A stretch of DNA of 64,000 nt, taken from NCBI RefSeq assembly GCF_905404315.1, contig NC_066312.1:8729001-8793000 (forward strand). The letters are read 5' to 3'. Shown in pieces: positions 43,486-54,984 of this stretch. Below the pieces are notes generated by a model, which ran no database searches, was not told the origin of the DNA, and saw only the letters and a list, made by a program, of their open reading frames with translations. The stretch is from Leptidea sinapis (Eukaryota; Arthropoda; Insecta; Lepidoptera; Pieridae). The stretch's first letter is position 1, and each line of letters begins with the position of its first letter. The position numbers were made by a program, and so were the translations under genes.

Positions 43486-44279
43486 GGGCCCGTTGTTTGA
43501 TCACTAGTTAAGGATACTATTAGTTAAAATTCGATAGTTAAAGTAACCATTAGTTAAAATTGACGAAATTCTGTTTTTCAATCTATAGTAATGATAACTA
43601 TAGTTATAATTTTAACTATTAGTTAAAAAAAATTGACTACAGGCAGACGTAGTAGTTATCCTTTTGACTATTTGTTAAGTTGTTTGTTTACGTCAATCGA
43701 CTCTTTCGCTGTTTTGCATTTTTGACCTAAAATAATGGATTTAAGTGTAGCAAGGCATTTTCAAGATTCGGAAAGTTCTTCCGATGATGAAATTGTAGTA
43801 GAATATGTGTTGAATCGCCGTCCTAAAACATTCCGGGCTAGAATTATGCAGCTAGATTATTGGGATGAAGTTGAATTTTTCGAATGGTATAGGATGTCCA
43901 AAAGTACGGTACTTTGGATAGTTGCTGAAGTGAAGGATTCAGTGGAAAGACAAACGAATAGGTAAGTACCTACGGTTATTTATGTAAGTACTTATTTAAA
44001 CTTGAACAATCTATTTAAAGTAAAAAAGTAACCTCAATTTTTATTTCATGTTGCAGAAATCATGCAGTGAGCGCTTTGGATCAGCTGCTACTGACGTTTT
44101 CCCCGTGGTTATTTGTATAGCAACACAATTGACTATAGTAAGCCTTAACCATAGTCAAAATTTTGTTGAAACAACGTACATCTACTTTAACTACTGGTTA
44201 AGGCGTTAACTATAGTCAACTAACTAATGGTTACTGTAACTAACTAGTAAAAATTAACTATTATTCAAACAACCGGCCC
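43486..44279 (+). mobile_element. PIF/Harbinger deletion derivative with TTA target duplication
   Basis: Left end GGGCCCGTTGTTTGATCACTAGTTA and right end (reverse complement) GGGCCGGTTGTTTGAATAATAGTTA form terminal inverted repeats of about 25 bp. TTA flanks both sides (43,483-43,485 and 44,280-44,282). Subterminal regions are rich in ACTATAGTTA/TAACTA repeats. Total 794 bp, far shorter than an autonomous Harbinger, which also encodes a Myb-like protein. Confidence 0.85.
43735..44120 (+). CDS. PIF/Harbinger transposase, N-terminal remnant with one intron
   Basis: Exon 1 is 43,735-43,961 (donor GTAAGT); the intron is 43,962-44,056 (acceptor TTGCAG); exon 2 is 44,057-44,120. The junction codon AG|A keeps the frame and produces RQTNRNHAVSALDQLLLTF, a block typical of Harbinger transposases (R.HA..P..QLL..L). 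Exon 1 carries the acidic N-terminus MDLSVARHFQDSESSSDDE and RPKTFRARIMQLDYWDEVEF. The protein is about 96 aa and stops at TAG 44,118-44,120 soon after the block, where the family continues for about 250 more residues with the DDE nuclease. The catalytic part is therefore deleted. It might still be spliced and translated into a short DNA-binding-like product, but this is inference. Confidence 0.75.
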
Positions 44280-44599
44280 TTAGTACTGTAATTTGGACGA
44301 ATAGTTTAAAAATATTGCGGTCAGATTTACATGAGTGGAGCGCCAATTAGCATCTACTGCATAAGTTGGCGGCTCGTAGAGCACGGGTGGATGGGCGTTG
44401 AGCCGTTTGTCAAGAAATTATTATCGATAGTATGAAGACTACGGAAGGATATTGGCTAGTTTTTAATCAAGAGATCACCTGAGCGAAAGCTAGCCGAATC
44501 AATATGCTAGGTTTACTTTTAAATAAATCCATCTTTAGACACACAGTCAAAGAAAAATTTTAAAGAATTAATATTATGACTGTCATAATCATGAGAATG

Positions 44600-45100
44600 A
44601 ACAGCTTATGAACTTATTACTTATGAACAAATGTCAGTACACTCATGAGACTTTAATATACGTTCACAAAAATCGTCAACTTTTTCCTCTGAATAGTGAT
44701 GTTCATTATAATACTAGCAATAAGGGAGTGCTTGTAACGAATTTTAGTACTACTCATAAGATACATTATAGCTTTAAGAGTAAATTTATACACTTTTATA
44801 ATATAATTCCAGTCACTGTTCACGCATTAACAATAAATAAATTTAAATGTTTAATTAAAATAGCTCTGTCGTAAATCCTACTACTCCAAGGCTGAATATC
44901 TAAGTCATCGGACAGCCTGGAATTAGATTATTTAATAGTAATAACTATTACAGTACAATATTGTTTATATTATTAAAAAGAGCGCAAAAAAGAATGCTGT
45001 GAAAGTTTCTCGCGCCGCTTCTTCTCTCCCAGAGCGTTATTTATTCGCCATTATAAAATAAATCAATTTTTAGAAAATAAATGCCTTTATGCTTTTTACT
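44600..45100 (+). pseudogene. LINE (GGCAT-tailed family), C-terminus and 3' UTR
   Basis: Frame 44,608-44,874 (88 aa) reads YNTSNKGVLVTNFSTTHKIH then YSFKSKFIHFYNIIPVTVHA, matching the C-terminal ..S...K...YN.LP pattern of CR1/Jockey-group polymerases. It ends in a stop, followed by the family 3' UTR (TACAATATTGTTTATATT, CGCGCCGCTTCTTCTC) and the tail AAATGCCTTTATGC. This frame is unusually well kept for a 5'-truncated piece. Confidence 0.7.
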
Positions 45101-45551
45101 TTCAAAGACAAATGCAAAACAATTGAGAGTCGAACAACCCAATATTGTTTATAAAACGTTGTAGGTACCAAAAAGGTTTTATTTCAACACTAAGTGGCCA
45201 GTATGCAAATATGGTAACATACATAAACCTCTATCACTTTCATAACATATGAAAAAAAATTTAGTATGTTAAACACAAACGCGTTATATGAAAGCATTCG
45301 TCCGTAGCTCAAAGCCTTGCTTTTTTACTATTCCAATTTTTGTTATTGTTCAAAATGTATGTCATCGATACGAACAGACAACAGAAAAATTCTAGGTTAA
45401 TAGGTATGGTATTTGTACTCGACATTTGCATAATGTGTCGCTTTTATACGACAATGTTTTAACTTATAATGACTTTAGCCCGTGCTGTGTTCAGAAAAGT
45501 ATTTTTAGTGCGGCAAAATAGTACATAGGGAAAAATACATTTGCATTCATA
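45101..45551. other. Unclassified stretch
   Basis: No gene or recognised repeat. Confidence 0.35.
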
Positions 45552-45925
45552 ATCTTCTTCTTCATCATCAGCTGGAAGACGTCCAAAGCTAGACAAAGGC
45601 CTTCCCCAAAGATTTTCACCACGATCGGATATGCGCTACCCTCATCCAACGCATTCCGGCGATCTTGACCAGATCGTCGGTCCATCTTGTGGGGGGCCTA
45701 CCAACACTGCGTCTTCCGGTACGTGGTCGCCATTCAAGGACTTTACGGCCATCTGTCCGTTGAACACAATCATTTGGACTATGTCGGTAGCCTTGGTTCT
45801 CCTACGGATCTCCTCATTTCTGATTCGATCTCGCAGGGAAACTCCGAGCATAGATAGCCCTCTCTATTGCCCTCTGAAGGCTGAGCGACCATGAGCTTTC
45901 TCATAAGGCCCATAGTTAGCCACCA
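45552..45925 (-). pseudogene. RTE-like LINE C-terminus and 3' end
   Basis: Minus strand: GLMRKLMVAQ-type start near 45,905, then MLGVSLRDRIRNEEIRRRTK and ATDIVQMIVFNGQM (a deletion removes the KLKWQWAGHIVRR block), then the 3' end CAGCTGGAAGACG with a short CATCATC tail. Frame is broken by the deletion. Confidence 0.75.
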
Positions 45926-47229
45926 GAAGTCATGGTGAAATAAATTTTATTCAAATAGGCTAAACTACGCGCTTTTGAATCCTCAATATATTATATATTT
46001 AATTTAAATTACTGTATCTACCATATGAGATAGGAGAGCTCTAGGGAAGTACATAAAAGCGTTATTAATATCGAATATTTCATAAAATTAAATAAATAAA
46101 CTAAATAAATATAAATTATCGTATATAATATGTATTATCGGATCTATCAACCCTTAGAACTTTAACTCATTATTGTGTAACGAAGTTTCGTGAACACGAT
46201 AGTCGTGATTACTGTCATAATTAGTAATCGCATCAAACAAATACAATGATTTATTAACATTAACAGGTCGATAGTATAAAAGACATAGAATATTGAAAAA
46301 AAATCTTCAAAGTGAGCAATTATTCATAATCCTTTGATAAAGTAATATCAAATATCATAACAGTGATAATCATGAAAGTACTTCCCATATCGAAAACAAT
46401 TGGTACATCTACAAGTTATGCAAAGTGAAATTTCAACTGATTAATTTTGAATAAATTTTAATTGGATTTTCTGAGTACGTCGCAACTACGATTCAGTGAA
46501 AATTTATTTTATTTCACAGTTGATCCACAGAAAATAATAATTTATGTTGGAAATATATTTTCGTTAAAATATATCCGCCTTTATTGACAGCGGCGATGTA
46601 TTTTCTGTAGCAAATGGATTAAATTTTTTGTGTCATTGATAAATTTGTACTGTGAAGTCAATCAATTTTGAGCTTAACTTTTGATAACTACTTTATAACA
46701 CTGAACTGATATAAGCCTTCTTTTAAAAGAAGCTTTAATATATTACTTCATTTTTGTGCTCATTGAGTCCTAGTACACTGTCTGATATTTTAATGTAAAA
46801 GTGAAGACCTTACCTACATACGTCTTACTTATTGAGTTCTAGGTGCTTTGGCGAACAGCATCAGCCTATTTAATGAATGGATGCCTGACAGCCGCTGACT
46901 GGTTACAGTTATAATAGATTCGGTTACCTTTTCAATCTTGCTGTATCTCCGTTAGAGATATTCTCTTCTCTCTTGCACGCTTTGTTTATCTGTACGATAG
47001 TATATTGTAAGTCCATATCGTAATAGGTTTTATAACACAGTTCTTATAAACTGTCAAGTCCTATGGTTATAGTTTGTAAAGTGGCTTTGATCCAGTTCAG
47101 TGCAGCCCTGTTTTACTGCGACCAATTTGATCTATTTTGATAGCCACTGTTAAGTATAGCTCACTGCTAAGATTCTTTTCACGAATCTTATTATATGTTT
47201 TCTAGTGAGCTGACATATCTCAAGTGGTT
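45926..47229. other. Unclassified stretch of 1.3 kb
   Basis: No gene supported. It contains a copy of TACGATAGTATATTGTAAGTC near 46,993 shared with 4,629. Confidence 0.35.
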
Positions 47230-47655
47230 AAAGAATTGGACTACCCAGAGAGATGCTACGATCACGCACTAAACCACATTCAGATTCAGAATGTGTAGCG
47301 GGGTTTCCTCTGCACTATTACAGAATCTATACGCTCTGTAATCTCTGAGATCTAAGATTAAGAGGTGTTGGTTTAATCTGCAGTGCCCCGTTAGTGTCCT
47401 GGTTAGAATGCGTAAGTTTTCTCTACTTAGCCCTAGTGGTGAAGTTCTTGTTGAAGGCTTGTATTAGGGTTTTGGAATGGGTTAAAGCCCGAGTGTTGCT
47501 CCAGAGTTTAATGCACTCTTGTGAACACGATGTATTAAGGGTTGATATAACAAGACTCCTTGGAACACCACAGAAGGGTTCAGGGCCAAATTGAGTGCAA
47601 AAAGCACCAATTCTTGCAAGTTCGTCGGCGTTTTCTCAAGTCCTAAGTACAAGCA
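47230..47655 (-). pseudogene. R1/LOA/I-like LINE: RNase H end and zinc-binding C-terminus
   Basis: The minus strand from about 47,650 downward reads ENADELARIGAFCTQFGPEP then FCGVPRSLVIST: the end of the RNase H domain (the ADELA..GA block) of non-LTR elements that carry RNase H. It continues as LWSNTRALTHSKTLIQAFNK. A few bases on, with a frame break, comes LTGHCRLNQHLLILDLRDYR and then RFCNSAEETPLHIL, the CxxC-HxxxxC-like terminal motif. Every block is in the right order, so this is one decayed copy. The plus-strand 66-aa ORF here is its shadow. Confidence 0.7.
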
Positions 47656-47865
47656 CTATTTATCATTTGGTTTGACGCGCACTGCAACTAGTGAAATTAC
47701 GGCGCTACTGTGATTTGCATCTTAAGTTTCAAACAGACGCAAGTGAGGTAATGCAGTTCTGAATTTAACGACGAATTACTACGCTGCATTGTAACGAACA
47801 TTAAGTTTCAAGTTACTAAAATATTTCTTTTTTTTGGAATGTTGAATGTACCTTTTTTTATTTCT

Positions 47866-48176
47866 TTTTTTATGAAAATAAGGGTTGAGATGAACAGGAC
47901 GTTCAGCTGATGGGAATTGATACGCCCTACCCATTACAATGCAGTGCCGCTCAGGATTCTTGAAAACCCCAAAAATTCTGAGCGGCACTGCAGTTGCGCA
48001 CGTCACCTTGAGACATAAGATGTAAAGTCTCATTTGCCCAGTAATTTCACTAACTACAGCGCCCTTCAGACCGAAACAAAGTAATGTTTACACATTACTG
48101 CTTCACGGCTAAAATAGGGGCCGTTGTGTTACCCATAATCTAGCCGGCTTCCTGTGCAAAGGAGCCTCCCACTGGT
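47866..48176 (-). mobile_element. SINE-A copy, full length
   Basis: TTTTTTATGAAAATAAGGG at the tail side, ACCAGTGGG end at 48,176. Hairpin arms CAGTGCCGCTCAG and CTGAGCGGCACTG are perfect in this copy (47,941-47,954 and 47,977-47,990). Confidence 0.85.
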
Positions 48177-48214
48177 GAAACCTAATTAGAATAACCAATC
48201 GAGAACTAGTATGT

Positions 48215-48605
48215 AAGTGCAAATAAATCGTTGAGTTTATTGTTGGTACATCTAGTAAAATAAATAAATAAGTTAGTAGACTTTTTTATATAAGAGGTGT
48301 AAACGTTCAAGAGACAAATGTGTTGATAAGTGGTTAGGCAACCGCCCATGGACATCCACAGAACCAGGGGCTAAGAGATGCGGTGCCAGCCTTTAAAGTG
48401 GAAGAATTCTCTAAGCTTGAAATACCCTGAGTCGTATCAGTTCTAGATGCCTATAATTGAATCCACAAAGTGGCTTTGCGAGGCAAGAATATGCTCGCGA
48501 AACGCGTGGTTATGGAATGCCAGACAGCATCATGATGTGGGTGAATTTCGCATTTTGACATAGAGTACCTGGACAACCCAGCCTTGCTCGGAGTTTTAAG
48601 AAGGT
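48215..48605. repeat. Unclassified dispersed-repeat material
   Basis: GGTTAGGCAACCGCCCATGGACATCC, TGCCAGCCTTTAAAGTGG and CACAAAGTGGCTTTGCGAGGCAAG are phrases I associate with lepidopteran LINE/SINE 3' regions, but no other copy in this window confirms it. Confidence 0.35.
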
Positions 48606-48634
48606 ACAAAACTTGAACAAATAAAAACTAATAG

Positions 48635-48712
48635 GACATCTGGATTCAAATCGGGGTCTACTGCTCTCCGGATCACCCAATGTCCCATCTGAGCTATTGT
48701 CTTGTATATAGT
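48635..48712 (-). mobile_element. tRNA-derived SINE fragment
   Basis: Minus strand: AATAGCTCAGATGGGACATTGG (A-box-like TAGCTCAGATGGG) and, about 35 nt later, CCCCGATTTGAATCCAG (B-box-like GATTTGAATCC). The spacing fits a tRNA-type pol III promoter. The cloverleaf stems are not intact. Confidence 0.5.
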
Positions 48713-48892
48713 GGTGAAATTATTGTGACAGTTTCTCATTAAAACACGTATAAAACCACAATTTTTTAAATTGAAACCTAGCTAGAATGATTTCTCGCCC
48801 CCGAAACTACCTGTGTACTAAATTTGATTTATATATATATACATACGAGAATTGCTCGTTTAAATATATAAGATATATATATGACTAACTAT

Positions 48893-49087
48893 TGGCCGTT
48901 TTAAATAACCATTCTATCCTTAGTTTAACTTACTAAAGGTAGACAAATCTATACTTTTACGCTTACTTACATTTCAATAACCTATCGACATAAAGCATTG
49001 GACATAACTATGGATAGATAAGATCTTGACATTAAACGGTCACAGCAATATATCCGTAACTAGACATACGATACTGAAAACGACCGT
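48893..49087 (-). mobile_element. MITE-like repeat, inverted copy of 7,735-7,920
   Basis: TTGGCCGTTTTAAATAACC at one end and GATACTGAAAACGACCGT at the other, imperfect inverted repeats of the CGGCCGTT type. The interior matches 7,735-7,920 inverted (CTTACTTACATTTCAATAACC, CATTAAACGGTCACAGCAATA). About 195 bp; it shows the family's whole length. Confidence 0.6.
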
Positions 49088-49528
49088 ATAACTCTACTCT
49101 AACTATAAACATACAGTTATCCATGTTACTTTAATAATAGCCACGTGAGTGACTGACATGGGTTTAGCTTCCTTCGGGTTATACTTCCCAGTGAAAGTGA
49201 GAAATCTGATCCGTGAAATACTATTGAGGTAACACTCAAGTGATCACCTGTTATCAGGATTACCCCTCTTTCATAATTAACGGTGGAAAGTTTGATCCAC
49301 TTAACTTTTCCTCTCTGTATTCAATACGTTCTTAATTGAACCAGTGCATAGCTATTTGATATTGGCATTAACGTAAATTATATGCATAAAATCTGTGGCC
49401 TATATTAAAATTCCGCTCCATTCATGTCTACAAATTTATATGAAATACGCGACCACAATGTTTTGTTAGAAGGGAACTTTGAAGTTCAATATTTAAATTA
49501 AATCATTGACACTGATTTTATGTAATGA
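49088..49528. other. Unclassified stretch
   Basis: No gene or recognised repeat. Confidence 0.35.
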
Positions 49529-49905
49529 CTAGCTTTTACCCGCGACTTCGTCCGCTTGCAATAATATACTTGCTTTGCAAATAATACACATAGAAACTTA
49601 TGTGGTTAATACATTTTTATAAGCTACAAACTATAGAACTTTCATCTCCCTTTTTCATACCCACACTGGTGTTAATTTTTATTTATTTGTTTTTTAAGAA
49701 GTGTGCCTCAATACAAAGTTCCACGGTGTTATCTTCGATAATGACGAACTTTCATACAAACTTCCACCTCTATTTGAACCCCTCCATGACTTTTATTCGC
49801 GATAAAAGTTAGCCTATGTCTGTACTAAATGTCATCAAACCGATTCAGTGGTTTAGGCGTGAAAGCCGTAACGCATAAAAGCGTATTAAACAAACTTATA
49901 TTCAG
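49529..49905 (-). mobile_element. Helitron-like element
   Basis: CTAG at 49,529-49,532 (A before), then CTTTTACCCGCGACTTCGTCCGC, the GC-rich hairpin region near the 3' end of this family. The interior has ACCGATTCAGTGG and TAGGCGTGAAAGCC. The 5' end (TC) is not sharp. The 70-aa plus-strand ORF inside is not a gene. Confidence 0.65.
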
Positions 49906-50314
49906 GGATTTTTTAAGACTGAAGCTTCAAAAGAATAAAAATAATACAACCTAAACTTTAAATTTAGACGTGTCTTTTGAATTTTTTAAATAAATGAAAT
50001 ATTTTTTAATAATTGAAAATTCGTTCAAATATATTGGTGATTAGGTAAATCCTTTTTTTCTCACGTTCGTAATTCGTATGCTATGTTATTGATGAACTAC
50101 ATCGATTACACGCGATACATACATATATATCTCTTAGTTCAAGTACAATACTTTATAAGCATTAATTATTCAAACTTATCATCGCATCATATCACACTGA
50201 TTGGGTAAAATAAAGATATAATTCTGAAACGGGACCCAACCAAAGAGTCGTTGCAAGAAAGAAACAAAGCCTCATGCCCAAATTTTTCAAATTTACTTTC
50301 TTGAATTTTAATAT

Positions 50315-50460
50315 TTCATCATCATCATCATCATCAGCCTGAAGACGTCCACTGCTGGACAATCCCTACCCCAAAGATTTCCACGACGAACGGTCCTGCG
50401 CTGCCCTCATCCGACGTATTCCGGCGATCTTGACCAGATCGTCGGTCCATCTAGTGGGGG
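50315..50460 (-). mobile_element. RTE-like LINE 3' fragment
   Basis: (CAT)n tail, CAGCCTGAAGACGTCCACTGCTGGAC to GTCGGTCCATCTAGTGGGGG, about 145 bp; cut at the same coding region as the 6.2-kb copy. Confidence 0.8.
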
Positions 50461-51205
50461 AGAATTTTTATAAAATTAAATTAAATTAACTTTATTAAAT
50501 TTTACTATTTATTACTTACAAATACTTAAAAATTTAAAGTTGACAGTGTAGATGCTATATTTACGCTTAGCTCCCCGCATTTTCATTTTTCGGAGAAAAT
50601 ATCAATAATATAATTCTATATTATTGTATGATTCTAATACCCAGCCTAGAAAAATAGTACAGAGCAACAAAAACCGTATCACCAGAAATCCGTGAATTCT
50701 GTTAAATAAAACGTTGTATCAACGCATAAAGTTTTACGAGCTCTCCAGTCTTGTCACAATAAATATTTTTCATATAAATCTTGCACAATTTACGACATGA
50801 CGTGTACGTCCATACGTGTACTAAGCTCCTTTTGGTGTATTTAAATAAAAATTGTTTAAACCGCTGTTGTTCGATACGAATATTTATTATTTTTTTATCA
50901 ATAACTTTCAATACAACTGAACTATAAAATTTTATATAACAATAATAAAATATTGTGCTTAAGGAGACTAAATAACTTTTAAGATCAAGCTTATTTTCTT
51001 AGATTGATGTAAAACATAAGTAATCTACTTAAGAACAGTCTTGACAAAACTCACATTTACTAAAAGTAAACAAAAAATGCTCCCGAAACATAGAACCATG
51101 CTAAAGCGAGAGTTTCTTTATGTGTATTTTACCCCAAACTACAAAATTGAAAGGGGTTTGTTCTTGTTATGATATTGCAGTGATTTTCTTAGACTTATTA
51201 CTTTT
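50461..51205. other. Unclassified AT-rich stretch
   Basis: No gene or recognised repeat. Confidence 0.35.
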
Positions 51206-51517
51206 ATTTTTTTATTAATGAAAATAAGTGAGGAGACGAGCAAGACTTTCAGCTGATGGTAATTGATACACCCTGCCCATTACAATACAGTACCGCTCAG
51301 GGTTCTTGAAAATCCCCAAAAATTCTAAGTGGCACTACAAATGCGCTTGTCACCTTGAGTATGTCTCAAGATAGGATGAGATGAGATGTTGAGTCTCATT
51401 TGGCCTTCAGACCGAAACACAGTAATGCTTACACATTACTGCTTCACGGCAGAAATAGGCGCCGTTGTGGTACCAATAATTTAGCCGGCATCCTGTGCAA
51501 ACGAGCCTCCCACTGGT
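51206..51517 (-). mobile_element. SINE-A copy with local duplication and deletion
   Basis: Both ends are present. After ACCTTGAG the sequence repeats in part (TATGTCTCAAGATAGGATGAGATGAGATG). The CCCAGTAATTTCACTAGCTACGGCGC block is missing. Confidence 0.8.
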
Positions 51518-52574
51518 ATTACTTAAACAGACAAAGTAAAAAATAAGTAATAATAAGTAAAAATATATTTAAGTCACGACTTTTAAAAAGAGGGTCACTT
51601 TTGAATAAAATTAATAAAAACAGCATGTTAATACTTAATAAATACTTTTACAAGTTGATGATATAAAAAATGTGTATCCTAACATATGGATATAAGAATT
51701 GTAACCACTTTGATACAGAAACACAAAAATAATTTCAAAAGTTTATTCATTTTAATGTGTATGAACTTTGATATAATGAATTAATTTAAATATTATCAAC
51801 AATGCATAAATACCGCAGTTGAAGTATTTTGAATGTTATATTCAAATTCAGTCTATGTTTTTACCACACTATGTCACAAGTACAAACACAATTGGTTTTT
51901 TACCATCTCCATTTATGTACAGTGCTCTACGATAACTTGAAATGATATTTTTGGTTGAAAATAAATTGAGAAAGGAATGCGCTATCAGGTAGTAAAGTGA
52001 GGTTTGGGTTTAATGCAACGGCCTCATTCCTGCGCTCAATGAAGTCAGTGCAGCATGGACGTGGCTTGTGTGAAAATGCTCAATACTGCAAAGGATACTA
52101 CCGTTTATTCAGATTTGTATTAACTTCGTGGATATCACTATGGAATATAAATGGAGCTGGAAATAAATTCAGACGAATTTGGAATTTAAAGTATCTCCGC
52201 AAATTCAATGTTCTAATCATGATTTGCTGAATGAGTACTTCAGTTTTGTTTCAGCAATATTCTTTGAAGACTTATATTGATTAGAAATAAGATATCCTCA
52301 TACCTTTTAGGAATTGATAACGTTTTCTAATATGATCTCTATAATATATATAAACTTAAAATAACAAATGGGATTTAAGCGACGGCTGGCTATTTTCGTA
52401 GCATATAGTTTTAATCAACACACCACAGAGATCTCTGTAGAGATATTTAATAAATATGCCTCTATTGTGTTAAATTTTAATATTATTACATTACCTCTAT
52501 TGGGGAAGGTATAAGTACTAATGTACAAAAATATAAAAAGGAAGATTTTCCCTCGACTAATTTAAATTAAGTTA
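51518..52574. other. Unclassified, possibly upstream part of the LINE at 52.6 kb
   Basis: AATCATGATTTGCTGAA at 52,214-52,230 recurs at 54,216-54,232, so a repeat flanks the LINE on both sides. The 77-aa ORF at 51,997-52,230 has no recognised family. Confidence 0.3.
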
Positions 52575-52910
52575 TTGGACAAGGGAGGACAACTCTTGCA
52601 ATATTATAAAAATAGGCAACATACATCAAATTTAACTGTTACTGCTAGGGATAATCATAATATAAAGCTCCTAAATATTGTTCACCAGAATATACAAGGT
52701 ACATCAAGTAGGGAATTAGAAACTGAACTGTATTTAGGCTTCTTTAATAATATATATATTATATATTTATAATACATAGAATATTGTGAATGCTTTTACA
52801 AGATCCCAGTAGTGTTCAAAACAAATGTGTTACGAAATTCAAAAGAAATATAACATAAATGACTTTTATAATGATACCACTGATTGGGAATTCAGCGACC
52901 GCCCACAGGC

Positions 52911-52958
52911 TATTAAATGAGAAATTTTATTGTACGAAATAAAATTTCTCATTTAATA
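52911..52958. repeat. Perfect 21-bp hairpin
   Basis: TATTAAATGAGAAATTTTATT (52,911-52,931), loop of 6 nt, exact reverse complement at 52,938-52,958. It lies inside the decayed LINE just before an inserted repeat fragment. Confidence 0.95.
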
Positions 52959-52974
52959 ACATTGTAACCATATT

Positions 52975-53060
52975 TTTATATTAAAAAAGAAGCCCGCTGC
53001 GTCTGTTGCTCCCGTTCTTCTCGGGTCTGAGGCATACCCTTTGGAATAGGTGATTTTATA
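52975..53060 (+). mobile_element. Nested fragment of the GAATTTGA-tailed repeat
   Basis: TTTTTATATTAAAAAAGAAGCCCGCTGCG and CTCCCGTTCTTCTCGGGTCTGAGGCA match 40,345-40,430. Confidence 0.6.
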
Positions 53061-53702
53061 CTAGTAATTTGTCATGTTACTATTATAGCACCTGCATTAG
53101 CACTTATATTTAACAATTAATGTATAAATGACGGTGTGTTCCCTGACCTCATGAAATACAGCAAAGTTATACCTTTGTTTAAATCGGGCAGTTCTTTTGA
53201 CCCTGCTAAGTTCGGGCCTATTTCAGTACTGCCTGCTTTTAGGTTTTAGGTAAAAAAAAATTAAAAAAAAAATTGCTTCAGCAGCTACAAATGCCTTTTT
53301 AAACCTATGATATTAAAATTTTACCCCTAAAATTAAATCATTATGGAGTAAAAAATACAGCCCTAAATCTGTTAAAACATAGTTAAGGGATACTAAACGG
53401 CAAACGGTATTCCGGTAAACCTGTTGGTGTTCCGCAGGGTTCTATTCTCGGTCCTTTCTTGTTTCTTATATATATTAACGATTTACCGTTTATGGTAGAT
53501 GATAGCCATGAGTTTGTATTGTTTACTGATTATATTTTTCTTATTTTTAAAGTAAAGCGACTTGCAAATATTGATGACAAGGTAAATAAAGCACTCTCAA
53601 CGATAGTGCGTTGGTTTAAGACGAATAAACTGCACATAAACAGTAAAAATACAAAGTGTTTACGGTTAATTACACCAAACACAGCAGAGGAACATACCAA
53701 GT

Positions 53703-53758
53703 TTTTTTTTATGGAATAGGAGGACAATCGAGCGTACGGGTCACCTGGTGTTAAGTGA
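53703..53758 (-). mobile_element. Nested LINE (LALYKA family) 3' end, 56 bp
   Basis: Poly-T, ATGGAATAGGAGGACAATCG, GGTCACCTGGTGTTAAGTGAT. A very short 5'-truncated copy, inserted antisense into the older LINE between the RT and the C-terminus. Confidence 0.75.
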
Positions 53759-54195
53759 TGTAACGTACTGCTTGTAACTAATTCTAGTAGGCTTCATAAG
53801 AGACAGAATAGCTTTAAGGGTAAATGTTATACACTTTAATAATAACGTGCCAGCCACCGTTCAGGCATTATCTATAAATAAAATTAAATGTTTCATTAAA
53901 AATTCCTCGGTCGTAAATCCTACTACTCCACAGCTAATCTCTAAGTGATCAGACTGACTGGGTAGTCCCAGTATGATTACTTGATAGCAATAACAACGAC
54001 AATTCAATATTGTATATTTTATTAAAAACACCGAAAAAATTCTGGGAGAGTTTCTTGCGCCGCTTCTTTTTTCTCAGAGCGCCATATTTTTCTAAAGCGG
54101 TAGAAGTATTAGAAATGACATCAAATTGTAAAGGAATAAATGATGAGAAAAAAAGGCTTTTATGCCTTTTGTATAACGTTAAACATGTGTGAATA

Positions 54196-54984
54196 TCACC
54201 TTTTCAATTTTTTAATCATGATTTGCTGAAGGAATATATCAGTATTGTTTCGGAATGTAAAAGTATTAAATAATAATGGACAAATGCTCAAAAACTTTAG
54301 AGAGTTTGATGAAAGGGAGGTCTTGGATCGTAGTTTATATATAAATCTGCCGAAGCCTAAATAACGGCTCCCAATCATAGTGTCGGTCAAATGCAGATGA
54401 ATCTCAGTTTGATTCGAATTCGGTAAAAATATTTTACTTCGTTGGGTATATAACTACATATTATATAACAAAGTACTGCACTGTGGTTGTCTGTCGCCAA
54501 TTTGCATGCTGTTTTAACCAATGGATAGCGTGGTTCTCAAGGAAGGTTTTACTTTATAATTTGTTAAGTTTTTGTTTGAATATTTGTAAACATTAACGAT
54601 ATTTGTTGGAGGTGTCGGAAAAAATATGCCGTCTGGGAGCTTTCAACAAAAATGCGAATAGGCTTTTAATATCGCTTTCACATCATAATTATTACTATAA
54701 AAATTAAATAAATAAAACCAATAGCGACCTTTTCTAAGATAGTAAAATATTTATATATATTTTACTTGGAACTGTTACTGTCACAATAACACGGGTAGTG
54801 AGCTTCGCGTAGCTTTTGGAAATTGCCGTGTCAAATCTGCCAGTAGTTGTGGGTTGGTATCACGTAAATCGTAAAGTTATTTACGCTATTTTTATCAGTC
54901 TTGATCAAATACAGTATTTTCATATACATATATTTACATAAATTTGTTAACAGATATAATATATTTTTTCACAACGTTTCACAA
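54196..54984. other. Unclassified stretch
   Basis: Apart from the short repeat at 54,216 nothing was recognised. Confidence 0.35.

Larger units (their letters stand above)
52575..54195 (+). pseudogene. CR1/Jockey-group LINE (GGCAT-tailed family), decayed, with nested fragments
   Basis: Order of remnants: endonuclease start (IKLLNIVHQNIQGTSSREL at about 52,655-52,715); RT start (MKYSKVIPLFKSGSSFDPAK at about 53,150-53,210); RT motifs B and C (PVGVPQGSILGPFLFLIYIN at about 53,420-53,480, then LFTDYIFLIFK). In motif C the catalytic FADD has become FTDY, so the enzyme would be dead even with a repaired frame. The C-terminus and 3' UTR follow from 53,760, with a tail ATGCCTTTTGTAT at 54,162. About half the coding region (52,750-53,120) is lost or replaced. 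Insertions: another repeat at 52,975-53,060 and a LINE 3' end at 53,703-53,758. Confidence 0.7.

Noticed and set aside
47218..47290. tRNA-like TCAAGTGGTTAAAGAATTGG
   Set aside because: No B box at a fitting distance, and the sequence borders the decayed R1/LOA-like LINE C-terminus.
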